Source: Methylococcaceae bacterium
GTDB lineage: Bacteria > Pseudomonadota > Gammaproteobacteria > Methylococcales > Methylomonadaceae
Reading direction: 5' to 3'
NCBI GenBank assembly: GCA_947505055.1
Contig: CANNLO010000154.1
Location: forward strand, 1 to 9,906
Length of the DNA: 9,906 nt
The position numbers and the translations under genes are program-made. The notes beneath the pieces were generated by a model. The model had not been told where the DNA came from. It ran no database searches and was given only the letters and a program-made list of their open reading frames with translations. This document shows, one piece after another, positions 1-7,104 of this stretch (position 1 is its first letter; each line of letters opens with the position of its first letter).

Positions 1-471
1 ATACTTAGTTGCACCACAAGCCTTAGCTAATGCAAGAGTGCTGATAGTGTTTAGGATATTCACCTCAATCAAACGCATCAGGGTAAATGGATCTTTCTCA
101 CTACGTACGTGCTTTAGTGCAGATAGATTGAGCACATAATCGTAACCACCACTCCACTGCATTAATGCACCAAACTCAGGCTTACCACAATCGATTGCAA
201 AAGTACGAAAATCACCTTGAATATAACCTAGCGTACTGCGTATATCCCGAACCAGCTCCACTACATTATTTTCGCTAATATCTACCACATGCAGCGTCTT
301 GGGCCCACGTTTAAAAATTTCTCTTGTTACCGCTTGCCCTATCGAACCTGCACCACCTATTACTAAAAAACGGCTAGTAGAAACAATTCGTGAAAGATTT
401 TCTTCATGCTGCGAGATGTCAGATACAAAAAGTGGCCGATCACGGCCAATCAACTCAAGTATATTACCCAT
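1..471 (-). CDS. Nucleotide-sugar 4,6-dehydratase, WbpM/FlaA1/CapD-type (Polysacc_synt_2), C-terminus beyond window
   Basis: Only the first 157 codons are present; the frame is open to the left edge. The family removes water from UDP-GlcNAc (or a related UDP-HexNAc) to give a 4-keto-6-deoxy sugar nucleotide in the cytoplasm. A short N-terminal leader (MGNILELIGRDRPLF) precedes a Rossmann fold. The NAD(P)-binding GxxGxxG is at residues 39-45 (GGAGSIG), an acidic D-I-S-E follows at 64-67, and the family signature N-L-S-A-L-K-H-V is at 115-122. The catalytic Y-x3-K falls outside the window. There are no N-terminal membrane segments, so this is a soluble short form, unlike full-length WbpM. The ATG start has an AGGA 10 bases upstream. 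It lies 44 bases downstream of the WbpV-like gene, and the two probably act in one sugar pathway. Family assignment is firm; the exact substrate and C5 stereochemistry are not. Confidence 0.88.
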   Translation of the reverse strand, partial: MGNILELIGRDRPLFVSDISQHEENLSRIVSTSRFLVIGGAGSIGQAVTREIFKRGPKTLHVVDISENNVVELVRDIRSTLGYIQGDFRTFAIDCGKPEFGALMQWSGGYDYVLNLSALKHVRSEKDPFTLMRLIEVNILNTISTLALAKACGATKY

Positions 472-515
472 ACATTTTATGTCCTAAAAATATACATTTA
501 TTTTAATACACCCTT

Positions 516-1466
516 CTATTGCACATAATCCTCTACTGTCCGACGCAAACCTTCTCTAAGTGAAATAGGTGGCACCCAGCCTAACAACTTATGAGCCTTG
601 CTAATATCTACCTGCAAATTACCGCACAATCGCTTAGCAACTTCACTTTTACGCAACAGCTTAGCAGCAACTTGAATAATTATTGCTGGCAACGGCATTA
701 ACCTAGAGTTCACCCCCATCGCAGATGCAGTATATTGTAACAATTGAGTAGTAGAAATATCCGCCCCATCACTCACAAGAAATAGTTGATTTGCCGCTGC
801 TGGATGATGCAGGCAAGTGACAATAAAATCCACAAAATTATCTAACGCAACAAAACTCCGAAGATTATTGATTGCACCTAATGGCAGCGGAATACCTTTA
901 TGCAACCAACACATCATCGATAGAAAATTTCCTTTTACACCATGGCCATAGACTAGTACGGGGCGAATAATAACAACCTCCATACCGGTTTCTTTAGCGA
1001 TAAGTCGCAAACCCACCTCGGCTTCATACTTTGAAATACCGTAGGGATCCAAAGGATTTGCCATGTCTTTTTCAGTAAATGGCCGCCCTATTTTAGTTTG
1101 TTCACCATTAACTTTAATCGAGCTGACAAAGATGAATCTATGGACGCCAGCCAATGCAGCCTGCCGAGCTAGATTTAATGTTCCTTCAACATTTACTCGC
1201 CGAAATTCAGTCAAAGGATTAGCAGACGGATCTTTCATTACATGCACGCGGGCGGCCGTATGAACTACAGATTGAATTCCGATTAGAGCGCCTGACCAAT
1301 CAGTGTTGGGCTCCAAATCTCCAACCTCGACAACAGAGCATTCTGTTGGACAAATAATAGGCCTTTTCCTCACCGCTGCAACTGGAAATAATCCGTCGGC
1401 AATCAATCGATTTATTACCGATGCTCCAACGAAGCCTGTTGCTCCTGTAATCAGATAAATGCCCAC
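516..1466 (-). CDS. WbpV-like NAD(P)-dependent SDR sugar 4-reductase/4-epimerase
   Basis: An extended short-chain dehydrogenase/reductase of 316 residues, the usual length for the family. Residues 7-14 (TGATGFVG) form the dinucleotide-binding loop; S115/S116 and Y142-x3-K146 are the expected catalytic set. Long conserved stretches characteristic of WbpV/GalE-like O-antigen proteins are visible: AARVHVM at 71-77, RRVNVEGTLNLA at 89-100, VSSIKVNGE at 114-122 and NLQVDISK at 283-290. In Pseudomonas and Rhizobium, related enzymes reduce the 4-keto-6-deoxy intermediate to UDP-QuiNAc; others are described as 4-epimerases. The adjacent dehydratase downstream would supply such an intermediate, so a reductase role is my preferred inference. 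The annotated start is GTG, with an AGGA 7 bases upstream; an in-frame TAG blocks extension. A rare ATT start at 1460 is an alternative. Function class is secure, the precise reaction is not. Confidence 0.9.
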   Translation of the reverse strand: MGIYLITGATGFVGASVINRLIADGLFPVAAVRKRPIICPTECSVVEVGDLEPNTDWSGALIGIQSVVHTAARVHVMKDPSANPLTEFRRVNVEGTLNLARQAALAGVHRFIFVSSIKVNGEQTKIGRPFTEKDMANPLDPYGISKYEAEVGLRLIAKETGMEVVIIRPVLVYGHGVKGNFLSMMCWLHKGIPLPLGAINNLRSFVALDNFVDFIVTCLHHPAAANQLFLVSDGADISTTQLLQYTASAMGVNSRLMPLPAIIIQVAAKLLRKSEVAKRLCGNLQVDISKAHKLLGWVPPISLREGLRRTVEDYVQ

Positions 1467-1467
1467 A

Positions 1468-1477
1468 CTCCTTTCCT
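1468..1477 (-). promoter_or_regulatory. Two overlapping Shine-Dalgarno-like sites before the WbpV-like gene
   Basis: The minus strand reads AGGAAAGGAG just before the gene. The first AGGA (1477-1474) stands 7 bases from the GTG at 1466, a good spacing. The stronger AAGGAG (1473-1468) is only 1 base from that GTG but 7 bases from an in-frame ATT at 1460. The start is therefore ambiguous by two codons. Confidence 0.55.
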
Positions 1478-1518
1478 ACATATAACTATTTTTAAAAACT
1501 CTTCGTTACTAATGGCGC

Positions 1519-2370
1519 CTAAAGAATTCGTTCTAACAACCGAATCGGAAGCTTAAATAAAAGTAACAACATATTCGTATACAAACCATTTTCTGCACAA
1601 GCCCGAATAATTTCACGATTAAGTACCCAACTAGATTGTATTCCACTACTACTTACACCTCCAGACCGCATTTTCACTATTGTTTCATCAATAAAGCTCC
1701 AAGTAATACGATATTTAAGGAGTAGCCGAGCAAGCATTTCGAAATCAGCGGCAATGCGATAATTAGTACGATATAACCCAGCTTTAGTATAACAAGATCT
1801 CTTGCAATAAAATGTCGGATGTGGCGGCATTACACCTATTCGTAACATAAATGAGCTAAAACAAGATATACGATATTTCCTTAGCACTCGATTCAAATTA
1901 GTAGAATCAACAATGTCTAAACAAGAAAATATTGCATCCACATCACTTGCTAGAAAACGCATAACTATTTTTTCTAATGCCATTGGAGTTGAGAAAAAAT
2001 CATCTGAGTTAAGCATTCCGATATAATCGCCATTTGCCAAGATAATGCCTTTATTCATTGCATCATAGATGCCCGCATCCTTCTCGCTATGCCAATAATC
2101 AATGCTATCTTGATGTTTTCGCAGTATATCCAAGGTTGCATCATTTGAACCTCCATCAATGATGATATATTCGACATTATCATAAGTCTGCTCTAACACA
2201 CTTCGTATTGTGTGCTCAATTGTTGTCGCGCCATTGTAAACGACTGTAATTATAGTCAACAGAGGTCTCGTTTGTGTCGAGACTTTTTTTATTCCTTTAA
2301 TTCGCAATCCACCATTATTGCTAACTTCGAATGGTATCGGCGGATATACTTTAGTTGAATCGGCAGCCAT
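1519..2370 (-). CDS. Glycosyltransferase family 2, WcaE-like (GT-A fold)
   Basis: A 283-residue inverting glycosyltransferase expected to add one sugar to the lipid-linked repeat unit at the cytoplasmic membrane face. A leader of about 37 residues containing the GGLRIKG element seen in many such enzymes precedes the GT-A domain. The first nucleotide-binding strand is TIITVVYNG (39-47), with IIDGGSNDAT at 70-79. SEKDAGIYDAMNKGI (95-109) and the metal-binding DxD equivalent NSDD (121-124) follow. PHPTFYCKR (183-191) and the catalytic-region IAADFEMLARL (206-216) complete the fold. No membrane anchor is seen. The ATG at 2370 is directly preceded by an in-frame TTG at 2373 that could add one residue; GGA 9 bases upstream is the only ribosome-site candidate. 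The donor and acceptor sugars cannot be read from the sequence. It is separated by 52 bases from the WbpV-like gene downstream. Confidence 0.9.
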   Translation of the reverse strand: MAADSTKVYPPIPFEVSNNGGLRIKGIKKVSTQTRPLLTIITVVYNGATTIEHTIRSVLEQTYDNVEYIIIDGGSNDATLDILRKHQDSIDYWHSEKDAGIYDAMNKGIILANGDYIGMLNSDDFFSTPMALEKIVMRFLASDVDAIFSCLDIVDSTNLNRVLRKYRISCFSSFMLRIGVMPPHPTFYCKRSCYTKAGLYRTNYRIAADFEMLARLLLKYRITWSFIDETIVKMRSGGVSSSGIQSSWVLNREIIRACAENGLYTNMLLLLFKLPIRLLERIL

Positions 2371-2518
2371 CAATCTATATCCACATTATGAATCATCATA
2401 AATTGCACTTTGAGTACGACCGTATTCAGACATAATTTTTCAAAGTAAATTAAACTATTTATTGGTTAAAATGTTCACTGCTACTTCTAAATAAATATTC
2501 ACCGTTATTAACACACTA

Positions 2519-3553
2519 TCACCAAGCACCTAAGCTACTATAGACATCTAACGTTCTACGATGAGTATTATCCCATGAATATTCCTTGGCGATTAAATAG
2601 CCCTTCTGGATAAAATTCAGGCGCTCAGAGGAAGCAGCTAGGTGAACTGCATCAGCAATTCCACGTGAATCAATATCAGAAATGACCATCAGCGCATCGC
2701 GACCAACTTCACGCACAGCCTTGCAATCAGCACTTAAAACAGGACACCCCGCTCGCATAGCCTCAAGTACTGGGATGCCAAATCCTTCATAACTTGATGG
2801 ATATATCAGACAAACTGCTTGGTTGTAAAAATAATTTAACTGGTCATCTGAGACAAAACCTAAGTGTTTTACTCGTCTCGCAACAGAGTCAGGCACACCC
2901 TTCAGTTCACCGGGGAAAATTAACCCTCCACCAACACAATGTAGCTGAAAATCTGGCAAGTACTCCATTGCTTTCAATACAAGATGGAAATTTTTATATC
3001 CTGATCGCTGACCTACAAAAAGCACATAAGGTACAGACCAATTAGGCTCTAGATTCAAATTTCGGAAAACTTGAGAAACACCATTATGAATTACATATAG
3101 TTGCTGTCCTGGAACTTCCCCTACCAATTCCAACAAATCTTGTTTTGTTGCTTCTGATACACAAATTACCGCTTGTGCCGCACGAATCGCTTTATTTTTT
3201 TGTGTAGTATGCACCCACTGGCGAACACCCGGCTTGAAACGCTCATAAATAAAATCATGAACAGTTACCACACTAGGCAGATTACTCTGACTTGGCAATC
3301 GGTAGTAGCTAGAATGGAAAACTGAACTGTTTGAGGGGGTACGACAAGACCGATACCGCTCTAAAAATCTAGCGGCCTGAGAATCGGTTCTTATAATGCT
3401 CTTAAATGCTACGCACTCCTGCATCAGCGGCTCATCAAGAATCAATGCAGCTTGCTTTTGAGCATTAGATAAATGTTGCAATAAATGTTGGAAGTAGACA
3501 CTAATACCACCATGCCGTTGTAGAGAAAAAATAATACCATCGATTACTAACAT
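2519..3553 (-). CDS. Glycosyltransferase family 4, MtfB/mannosyltransferase-like
   Basis: A 344-residue GT-B fold retaining glycosyltransferase. The N-terminal acceptor domain opens with DGIIFSLQRHGGISVYF (5-21), the glycine-rich loop typical of this group, and carries VTVHDFIYE at 96-104. The C-terminal donor domain has LFVGQRSGYKN (178-188), GFVSDDQLNYFY (232-243) and a canonical E-x7-E at E256 and E264 within YEGFGIPVLEAMRAG (255-269). These features match the MtfB-type subgroup, often annotated as mannosyltransferases, but mannose specificity is only an inference. The start is ATG with no good Shine-Dalgarno sequence. It stands in isolation: 117 bases from the EpsG-like gene upstream and 148 bases from the GT2 downstream. 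Its G+C is clearly higher than that of the EpsG-like gene (hand-counted sample 2641-2820: 84 of 180 bases). Confidence 0.9.
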   Translation of the reverse strand: MLVIDGIIFSLQRHGGISVYFQHLLQHLSNAQKQAALILDEPLMQECVAFKSIIRTDSQAARFLERYRSCRTPSNSSVFHSSYYRLPSQSNLPSVVTVHDFIYERFKPGVRQWVHTTQKNKAIRAAQAVICVSEATKQDLLELVGEVPGQQLYVIHNGVSQVFRNLNLEPNWSVPYVLFVGQRSGYKNFHLVLKAMEYLPDFQLHCVGGGLIFPGELKGVPDSVARRVKHLGFVSDDQLNYFYNQAVCLIYPSSYEGFGIPVLEAMRAGCPVLSADCKAVREVGRDALMVISDIDSRGIADAVHLAASSERLNFIQKGYLIAKEYSWDNTHRRTLDVYSSLGAW

Positions 3554-3670
3554 AAAGTACCAGTCTATCTTTTATCAATCAGCGCAAGGGTAACCTAGTA
3601 AATCTTAAAAAAACGTCTATTCATATAAAGCAAAATATTCTATGGATGACGTAAATTTGCATCTATTTTT

Positions 3671-4618
3671 TTATTGGGGTATGTAACCATTACCAGTATC
3701 AATTCCATTTAATAGAAAGAACCAGCCACCATATGCAAAATATATTGAAGTTATTAAAAGGTAAGGGTTAAATCCTCTATTTTTCTGAAGGGCCCAGTAC
3801 ATAAATATAAAAAAAGCGAATATTGCAATTCTATTTGCTCCAACCAATATCGATATTGCAATAATAGCTATGCCTGACAGAAAGACGGTTTTCCTTGCCC
3901 ATCGAGGAGCAACTAAAATCGTCATAATAGTAAACGCTAGTGGTTTAAAAAAATCGAAGACTCTATCTCTAGTTATGTCTGCAGAGTAATAGTAAATTTT
4001 ACCGACAATAGCATCGGCAAAATAACCTAGCAAAATAATAAATACACATAAAAATATTATTTTCAGCAACCGTATTTTTAATGATTTTTTTTTAATTTTA
4101 CTTACAGATTCTTTGAAAGGAAATGACGCCGCCAAAAGTGCTCCAATCTGAAAGTGTGCAAATGAAGATAAGAATAAACTAATCCTGTACCTTGCCCCAT
4201 GAATCACTGCAAGCAAAAGCAGAATGAATAGCCCAACTTTTAAACGCTCCAATTCAAAAAACAATGCATACACATAATAATTTGTAAAGAACACTAAAAA
4301 TATTAGCGGTTTGTGTACCTTATTTTTCATTGCCCATATAGCAAACATATATCCGATTAATCCGTTAATGATGGAAAAGAGAAGATCTTTCTCTATCAAA
4401 GGAGACAGGAGATACACCAAAGAAAAATATATGGGCTCCTGTGCGCCAAGCATTGAATTATAATCATAAATCCCAATCAATATATCTGGTGACTCACTCA
4501 TCCGCATATAGAAATTATGGTAAAGAATTTGATCCCCCTCCGTAAAGTAAGGAGTCAGCAAATAACTGAACAGAAATGCTAAAAATCCAAAAACTAAAGT
4601 GAAAAAACTAATTCTCAT
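3671..4618 (-). CDS. EpsG/Wzy-like multi-spanning membrane protein, candidate polysaccharide polymerase
   Basis: A very hydrophobic protein of 315 residues with roughly ten to eleven predicted membrane segments, near residues 3-22, 64-75, 79-97, 104-121, 128-139, 146-167, 185-201, 226-237, 244-261, 264-277 and 285-303. The pattern resembles EpsG-family proteins: a polar loop after the first segment holding a conserved-looking QEPIYF (61-66), a charged ELERLK (122-127) before a membrane segment, and SSFAHFQ (151-157). EpsG/Wzy proteins join lipid-linked repeat units at the periplasmic face. It is the only polymerase-like gene visible, sitting among glycosyltransferases as wzy genes usually do. 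I chose ATG at 4618; an in-frame TTG at 4630, immediately after a TGA, would add four residues. Neither has a clear ribosome site. The gene is notably AT-rich (sample 3961-4140: 52 G+C of 180 bases). A flippase or O-acetyltransferase is less likely given the size and motifs. Confidence 0.78.
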   Translation of the reverse strand: MRISFFTLVFGFLAFLFSYLLTPYFTEGDQILYHNFYMRMSESPDILIGIYDYNSMLGAQEPIYFSLVYLLSPLIEKDLLFSIINGLIGYMFAIWAMKNKVHKPLIFLVFFTNYYVYALFFELERLKVGLFILLLLAVIHGARYRISLFLSSFAHFQIGALLAASFPFKESVSKIKKKSLKIRLLKIIFLCVFIILLGYFADAIVGKIYYYSADITRDRVFDFFKPLAFTIMTILVAPRWARKTVFLSGIAIIAISILVGANRIAIFAFFIFMYWALQKNRGFNPYLLITSIYFAYGGWFFLLNGIDTGNGYIPQ

Positions 4619-4667
4619 TATTTGTGACAATCATTTAAATTTGAACATACTTTCAGATTGTTAATAA

Positions 4668-5822
4668 CTAATACCAAGGATTTTTTGGTTTTGGTAAGTT
4701 TGAAGAGCAGCTTACAATCGCTCGAGCCATATAGTCAGCGGCAACGTGTGGAAGCAATCGAGTACGCACTAAAAGTGCCGCAGATTTCATTTCTCCTCGC
4801 ATTGCTGAATCGCGAGCTAATTGGGATAGTAAGTCATAAAGCGCATCAGGAATATCTATTCTATAAACACTACCACACCCCCACCTTTTAACTATCGCTC
4901 CCGCCCCAACTCGATTGCTACACAAAACTGGCACACCTGCGAGCAACGCTTCATTTACCACGACGCCCCAGCCATCATATCTACTAGGTAATACCAAAAA
5001 ATCATAGTTAGCAATTTCCTTCTGAGCATAACCAAAATTAATACTTCCCTTATACTCTATATAGGCATTGTCAAAATTGAAATCATTTGGATTGCCATGG
5101 CCAAACACGTCGATTTTTACTCCAACTTTAGAGTTATAAAGCTTCTTTGCGGCTTCAATAATAAGATCTACACCCTTTGTTGTTATCAAATTTCCTACAA
5201 ATATTATTTTACAGATTCCGGTGTTTAGTGATGGAGCCTTAGCAATCACATGCTCATTTAGAGCTGGTACAAAATATCCGAAGGGGAAAACTCTATCCTC
5301 TTTAAAGCCAATTGCCATGTATTGTTGTACTGCCAGTGGCGAGATTGCAAACACACCCTCAATATGTTTTCTATATAGAATACCGTACATCTTATATATT
5401 AATGGCCTAAGCAATGACTTTATTAAATTAATAAATTTATTGCCCTCCTGCAAGTAACCAACTGCTTCTGTAGCATACGACTCAGATATTAGGAATACTC
5501 TCAACCCCATCCTAGTTGCTAGAAATAAAATTAACATCATCCATTTATTCTCAAATGGACTAGCAAATATATGAATTGAATTACAGGTCTCTCTTAATTT
5601 ATTAACGGAATATCTTAACCTACTTTTATTAGGTATCAGCCTAATTTCAACATCCCTGACGTTTGTTTCTGTCCATCCTTGCGCTGTACGTAATGCATCT
5701 TGCCTTCGCATAACATAAACATCTAGTCTTATATTTTCAGCTTTAACTAATGCTTGAAAAGTGTGAGACTGATGATCTGTTAATAGAGGTGTCCAACAAA
5801 CAACATTAGTCAACATACCCAT
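4668..5822 (-). CDS. Glycosyltransferase family 4 with D-x7-E active-site motif
   Basis: A GT-B fold glycosyltransferase of 384 residues. The acceptor domain starts VVCWTPLLTDHQSHTF (7-22) and includes ISESYATEAVGY (112-123). The donor domain begins with IIFVGNLITTKGVDLIIEA (206-224) and continues with DVFGHGNP (238-245). The LPSRYDGWGVVVNEAL segment (278-293) places Asp283 where most GT4 enzymes have the first Glu of E-x7-E, with Glu291 as the second; this YDGWG variant occurs in a recognisable GT4 subgroup. The reading frame begins inside the end of the preceding glycosyltransferase gene, overlapping it by 17 bases from the ATG at 5822. An ATG at 5816 (11-base overlap) and a TTG at 5831 are alternatives, and none has a convincing ribosome site. 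Translational coupling to the upstream gene is likely. The sugar specificity is unknown. Confidence 0.88.
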   Translation of the reverse strand: MGMLTNVVCWTPLLTDHQSHTFQALVKAENIRLDVYVMRRQDALRTAQGWTETNVRDVEIRLIPNKSRLRYSVNKLRETCNSIHIFASPFENKWMMLILFLATRMGLRVFLISESYATEAVGYLQEGNKFINLIKSLLRPLIYKMYGILYRKHIEGVFAISPLAVQQYMAIGFKEDRVFPFGYFVPALNEHVIAKAPSLNTGICKIIFVGNLITTKGVDLIIEAAKKLYNSKVGVKIDVFGHGNPNDFNFDNAYIEYKGSINFGYAQKEIANYDFLVLPSRYDGWGVVVNEALLAGVPVLCSNRVGAGAIVKRWGCGSVYRIDIPDALYDLLSQLARDSAMRGEMKSAALLVRTRLLPHVAADYMARAIVSCSSNLPKPKNPWY

Positions 5823-6999
5823 CGCTTTCAAATAATATATTGGCTAGGAAGAGGCCTACGACACTTGGAGCGAACTTTTTCTCTACATTCAACCTTCCCT
5901 GATAAGCTAATTTTGCAGCAGCATTTCGATTAAGAACAATCCAACGAAAGTGTTTGACAAGTACTTCTGGTGTATTTTCCGTCAAATACAATGCACCATT
6001 ACCCAACACTATCTCTACATCACTAATTTTTGTAGTCAAAACTAGCAATCCAGAAGTGGCTATTTCATTTACCTTGGAAGGGAAAGTTGTATTCGCTAGA
6101 ATTCCTGCATTGGGCTTAAGAGACAATCCAACATGGCATCTCGATACTATTGACCGATATTCAGCATTCGTCATTCGACCATGGAACCTAACCTCTGGAT
6201 ATCCTGCCTCGCGACTTAATTGCAAAAAATCCTCAACTGCATCCCCCTTGCCAGTAACTTCAATTATCATATTCTGACACCAGCTTTCGCTTCTCTTACG
6301 CATGAGCTTGATCGCCTCAACCAACAACATGGATCCTTGCACGCGAGACAAGGTCCCACCAAACAAAACACCCATTATCGGTGCGAGCCAGTTTACTGAT
6401 ACTTCCTCCGATGAACTTGCACATCCATAATAGCTTATCGCAGGTCTAAGAGACGTCATTTTCTCAAGTGCACTACAAGCCAACATCGCCCCTCCAGAAC
6501 ACATTAGATCGAATAACTTTCGCATAAACAACGAACACAAGTGATTGATTGGCTGAGATTTATCTGTAATTTCCCCATCTTCTAAATCCAAAACTGTTCT
6601 ATATCGAAGAAAAAAGGCCAGGATAAGTGTCAGCGTATACGCGGGCATGCGATTATAAAACAATATTGTTTTTTTTCCACTTAATCGGCGGAAATGCCAA
6701 ATAAACCATAATGGTGCGATTAAGGAGAATAATTGCGACAATATTGGCACATGAATAAATGGAGCATAAACCACTTGAATACCATTCACACGTTTCACAA
6801 ACGCAGGAAAGTACATGCCAGAATTATTTTGTCGTCCACGGCCTAAACTTAGTATAATTGGGCGTACTTTTGCTAATCTAATGGCGCTACACATCATGAA
6901 TATTTTTCTTGATGCTGCGGGACTGTCGGTTGAAATACCTCTTTGTATACGCGTCTTTTCGTCTAATGCATTACAAACAAATATCAGGCGCTTAACCAT
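5806..6999 (-). CDS. Divergent GT-B glycosyltransferase (GT4-like) lacking the usual E-x7-E
   Basis: A 397-residue protein with the two-domain layout of GT-B glycosyltransferases. The N-terminal half has an early RGISTDSPAASRK motif (20-32), hydrophobic stretches at about 86-103 and 112-131 that could seat it on the membrane, and VLDLEDGEI (136-144). The C-terminal half shows the donor-loop pattern FGGTLSRVQG (213-222), VTGKGDAVEDF (248-258) and FHGRMTNAEY (272-281). FPSKVNEIATSG (306-317) corresponds to the region that carries E-x7-E in GT4: Glu312 is present, but the position eight residues earlier is Thr304. It starts at ATG with AGG 6 bases upstream. Its last 17 bases overlap the next glycosyltransferase. 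A sugar transferase in repeat-unit assembly is the best reading; the substrate is unknown, and the precise family is less certain than for its neighbours. Confidence 0.78.
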   Translation of the reverse strand: MVKRLIFVCNALDEKTRIQRGISTDSPAASRKIFMMCSAIRLAKVRPIILSLGRGRQNNSGMYFPAFVKRVNGIQVVYAPFIHVPILSQLFSLIAPLWFIWHFRRLSGKKTILFYNRMPAYTLTLILAFFLRYRTVLDLEDGEITDKSQPINHLCSLFMRKLFDLMCSGGAMLACSALEKMTSLRPAISYYGCASSSEEVSVNWLAPIMGVLFGGTLSRVQGSMLLVEAIKLMRKRSESWCQNMIIEVTGKGDAVEDFLQLSREAGYPEVRFHGRMTNAEYRSIVSRCHVGLSLKPNAGILANTTFPSKVNEIATSGLLVLTTKISDVEIVLGNGALYLTENTPEVLVKHFRWIVLNRNAAAKLAYQGRLNVEKKFAPSVVGLFLANILFESDGYVD

Positions 7000-7004
7000 T
7001 CGTT

Positions 7005-7008
7005 ACCT
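7005..7008 (-). promoter_or_regulatory. Ribosome binding site for the divergent GT-B gene
   Basis: The minus strand reads TTAGGTAACGAATG, placing AGG six bases from the ATG at 6999. This is one of the few well-spaced sites in the window and supports the chosen start after a 105-base gap. Confidence 0.6.
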
Positions 7009-7104
7009 AATTTTACTATCTGTGTTACTGAAAGTTCGCATAAGCCAAAAACCTCTAAAAAAACTTCGTAAATTACACCTACAAATTCTTAATTTGCATC
7101 AGCA

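Noticed and set aside
433..448. GGCC-ATC-GGCC-like inverted sequence near the dehydratase start
   Set aside because: It is short and encodes conserved-looking codons of the protein. No other copy was seen in the window.
1487..1500. TTTTTAAAAA palindrome between the GT2 and WbpV-like genes as a terminator
   Set aside because: There is no G+C-rich stem and no loop, so it cannot form a stable terminator hairpin.
2386..2433. A 15-codon ATG-to-stop frame on the minus strand in the gap before the GT2 gene
   Set aside because: It has no ribosome binding site and no recognisable sequence, and frames of this size are expected by chance in AT-rich DNA.
5954..6277. Plus-strand open frame of 107 codons
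   Set aside because: It lies wholly opposite the divergent GT-B gene, whose protein shows clear family motifs. The plus-strand product shows no domain or plausible ribosome site.
7000..7104. A promoter in the 105-base gap, based on a TAAAAT box on the minus strand
   Set aside because: No reasonable -35 element lies 16-18 bases upstream, and the box is only a few bases from the ribosome site.
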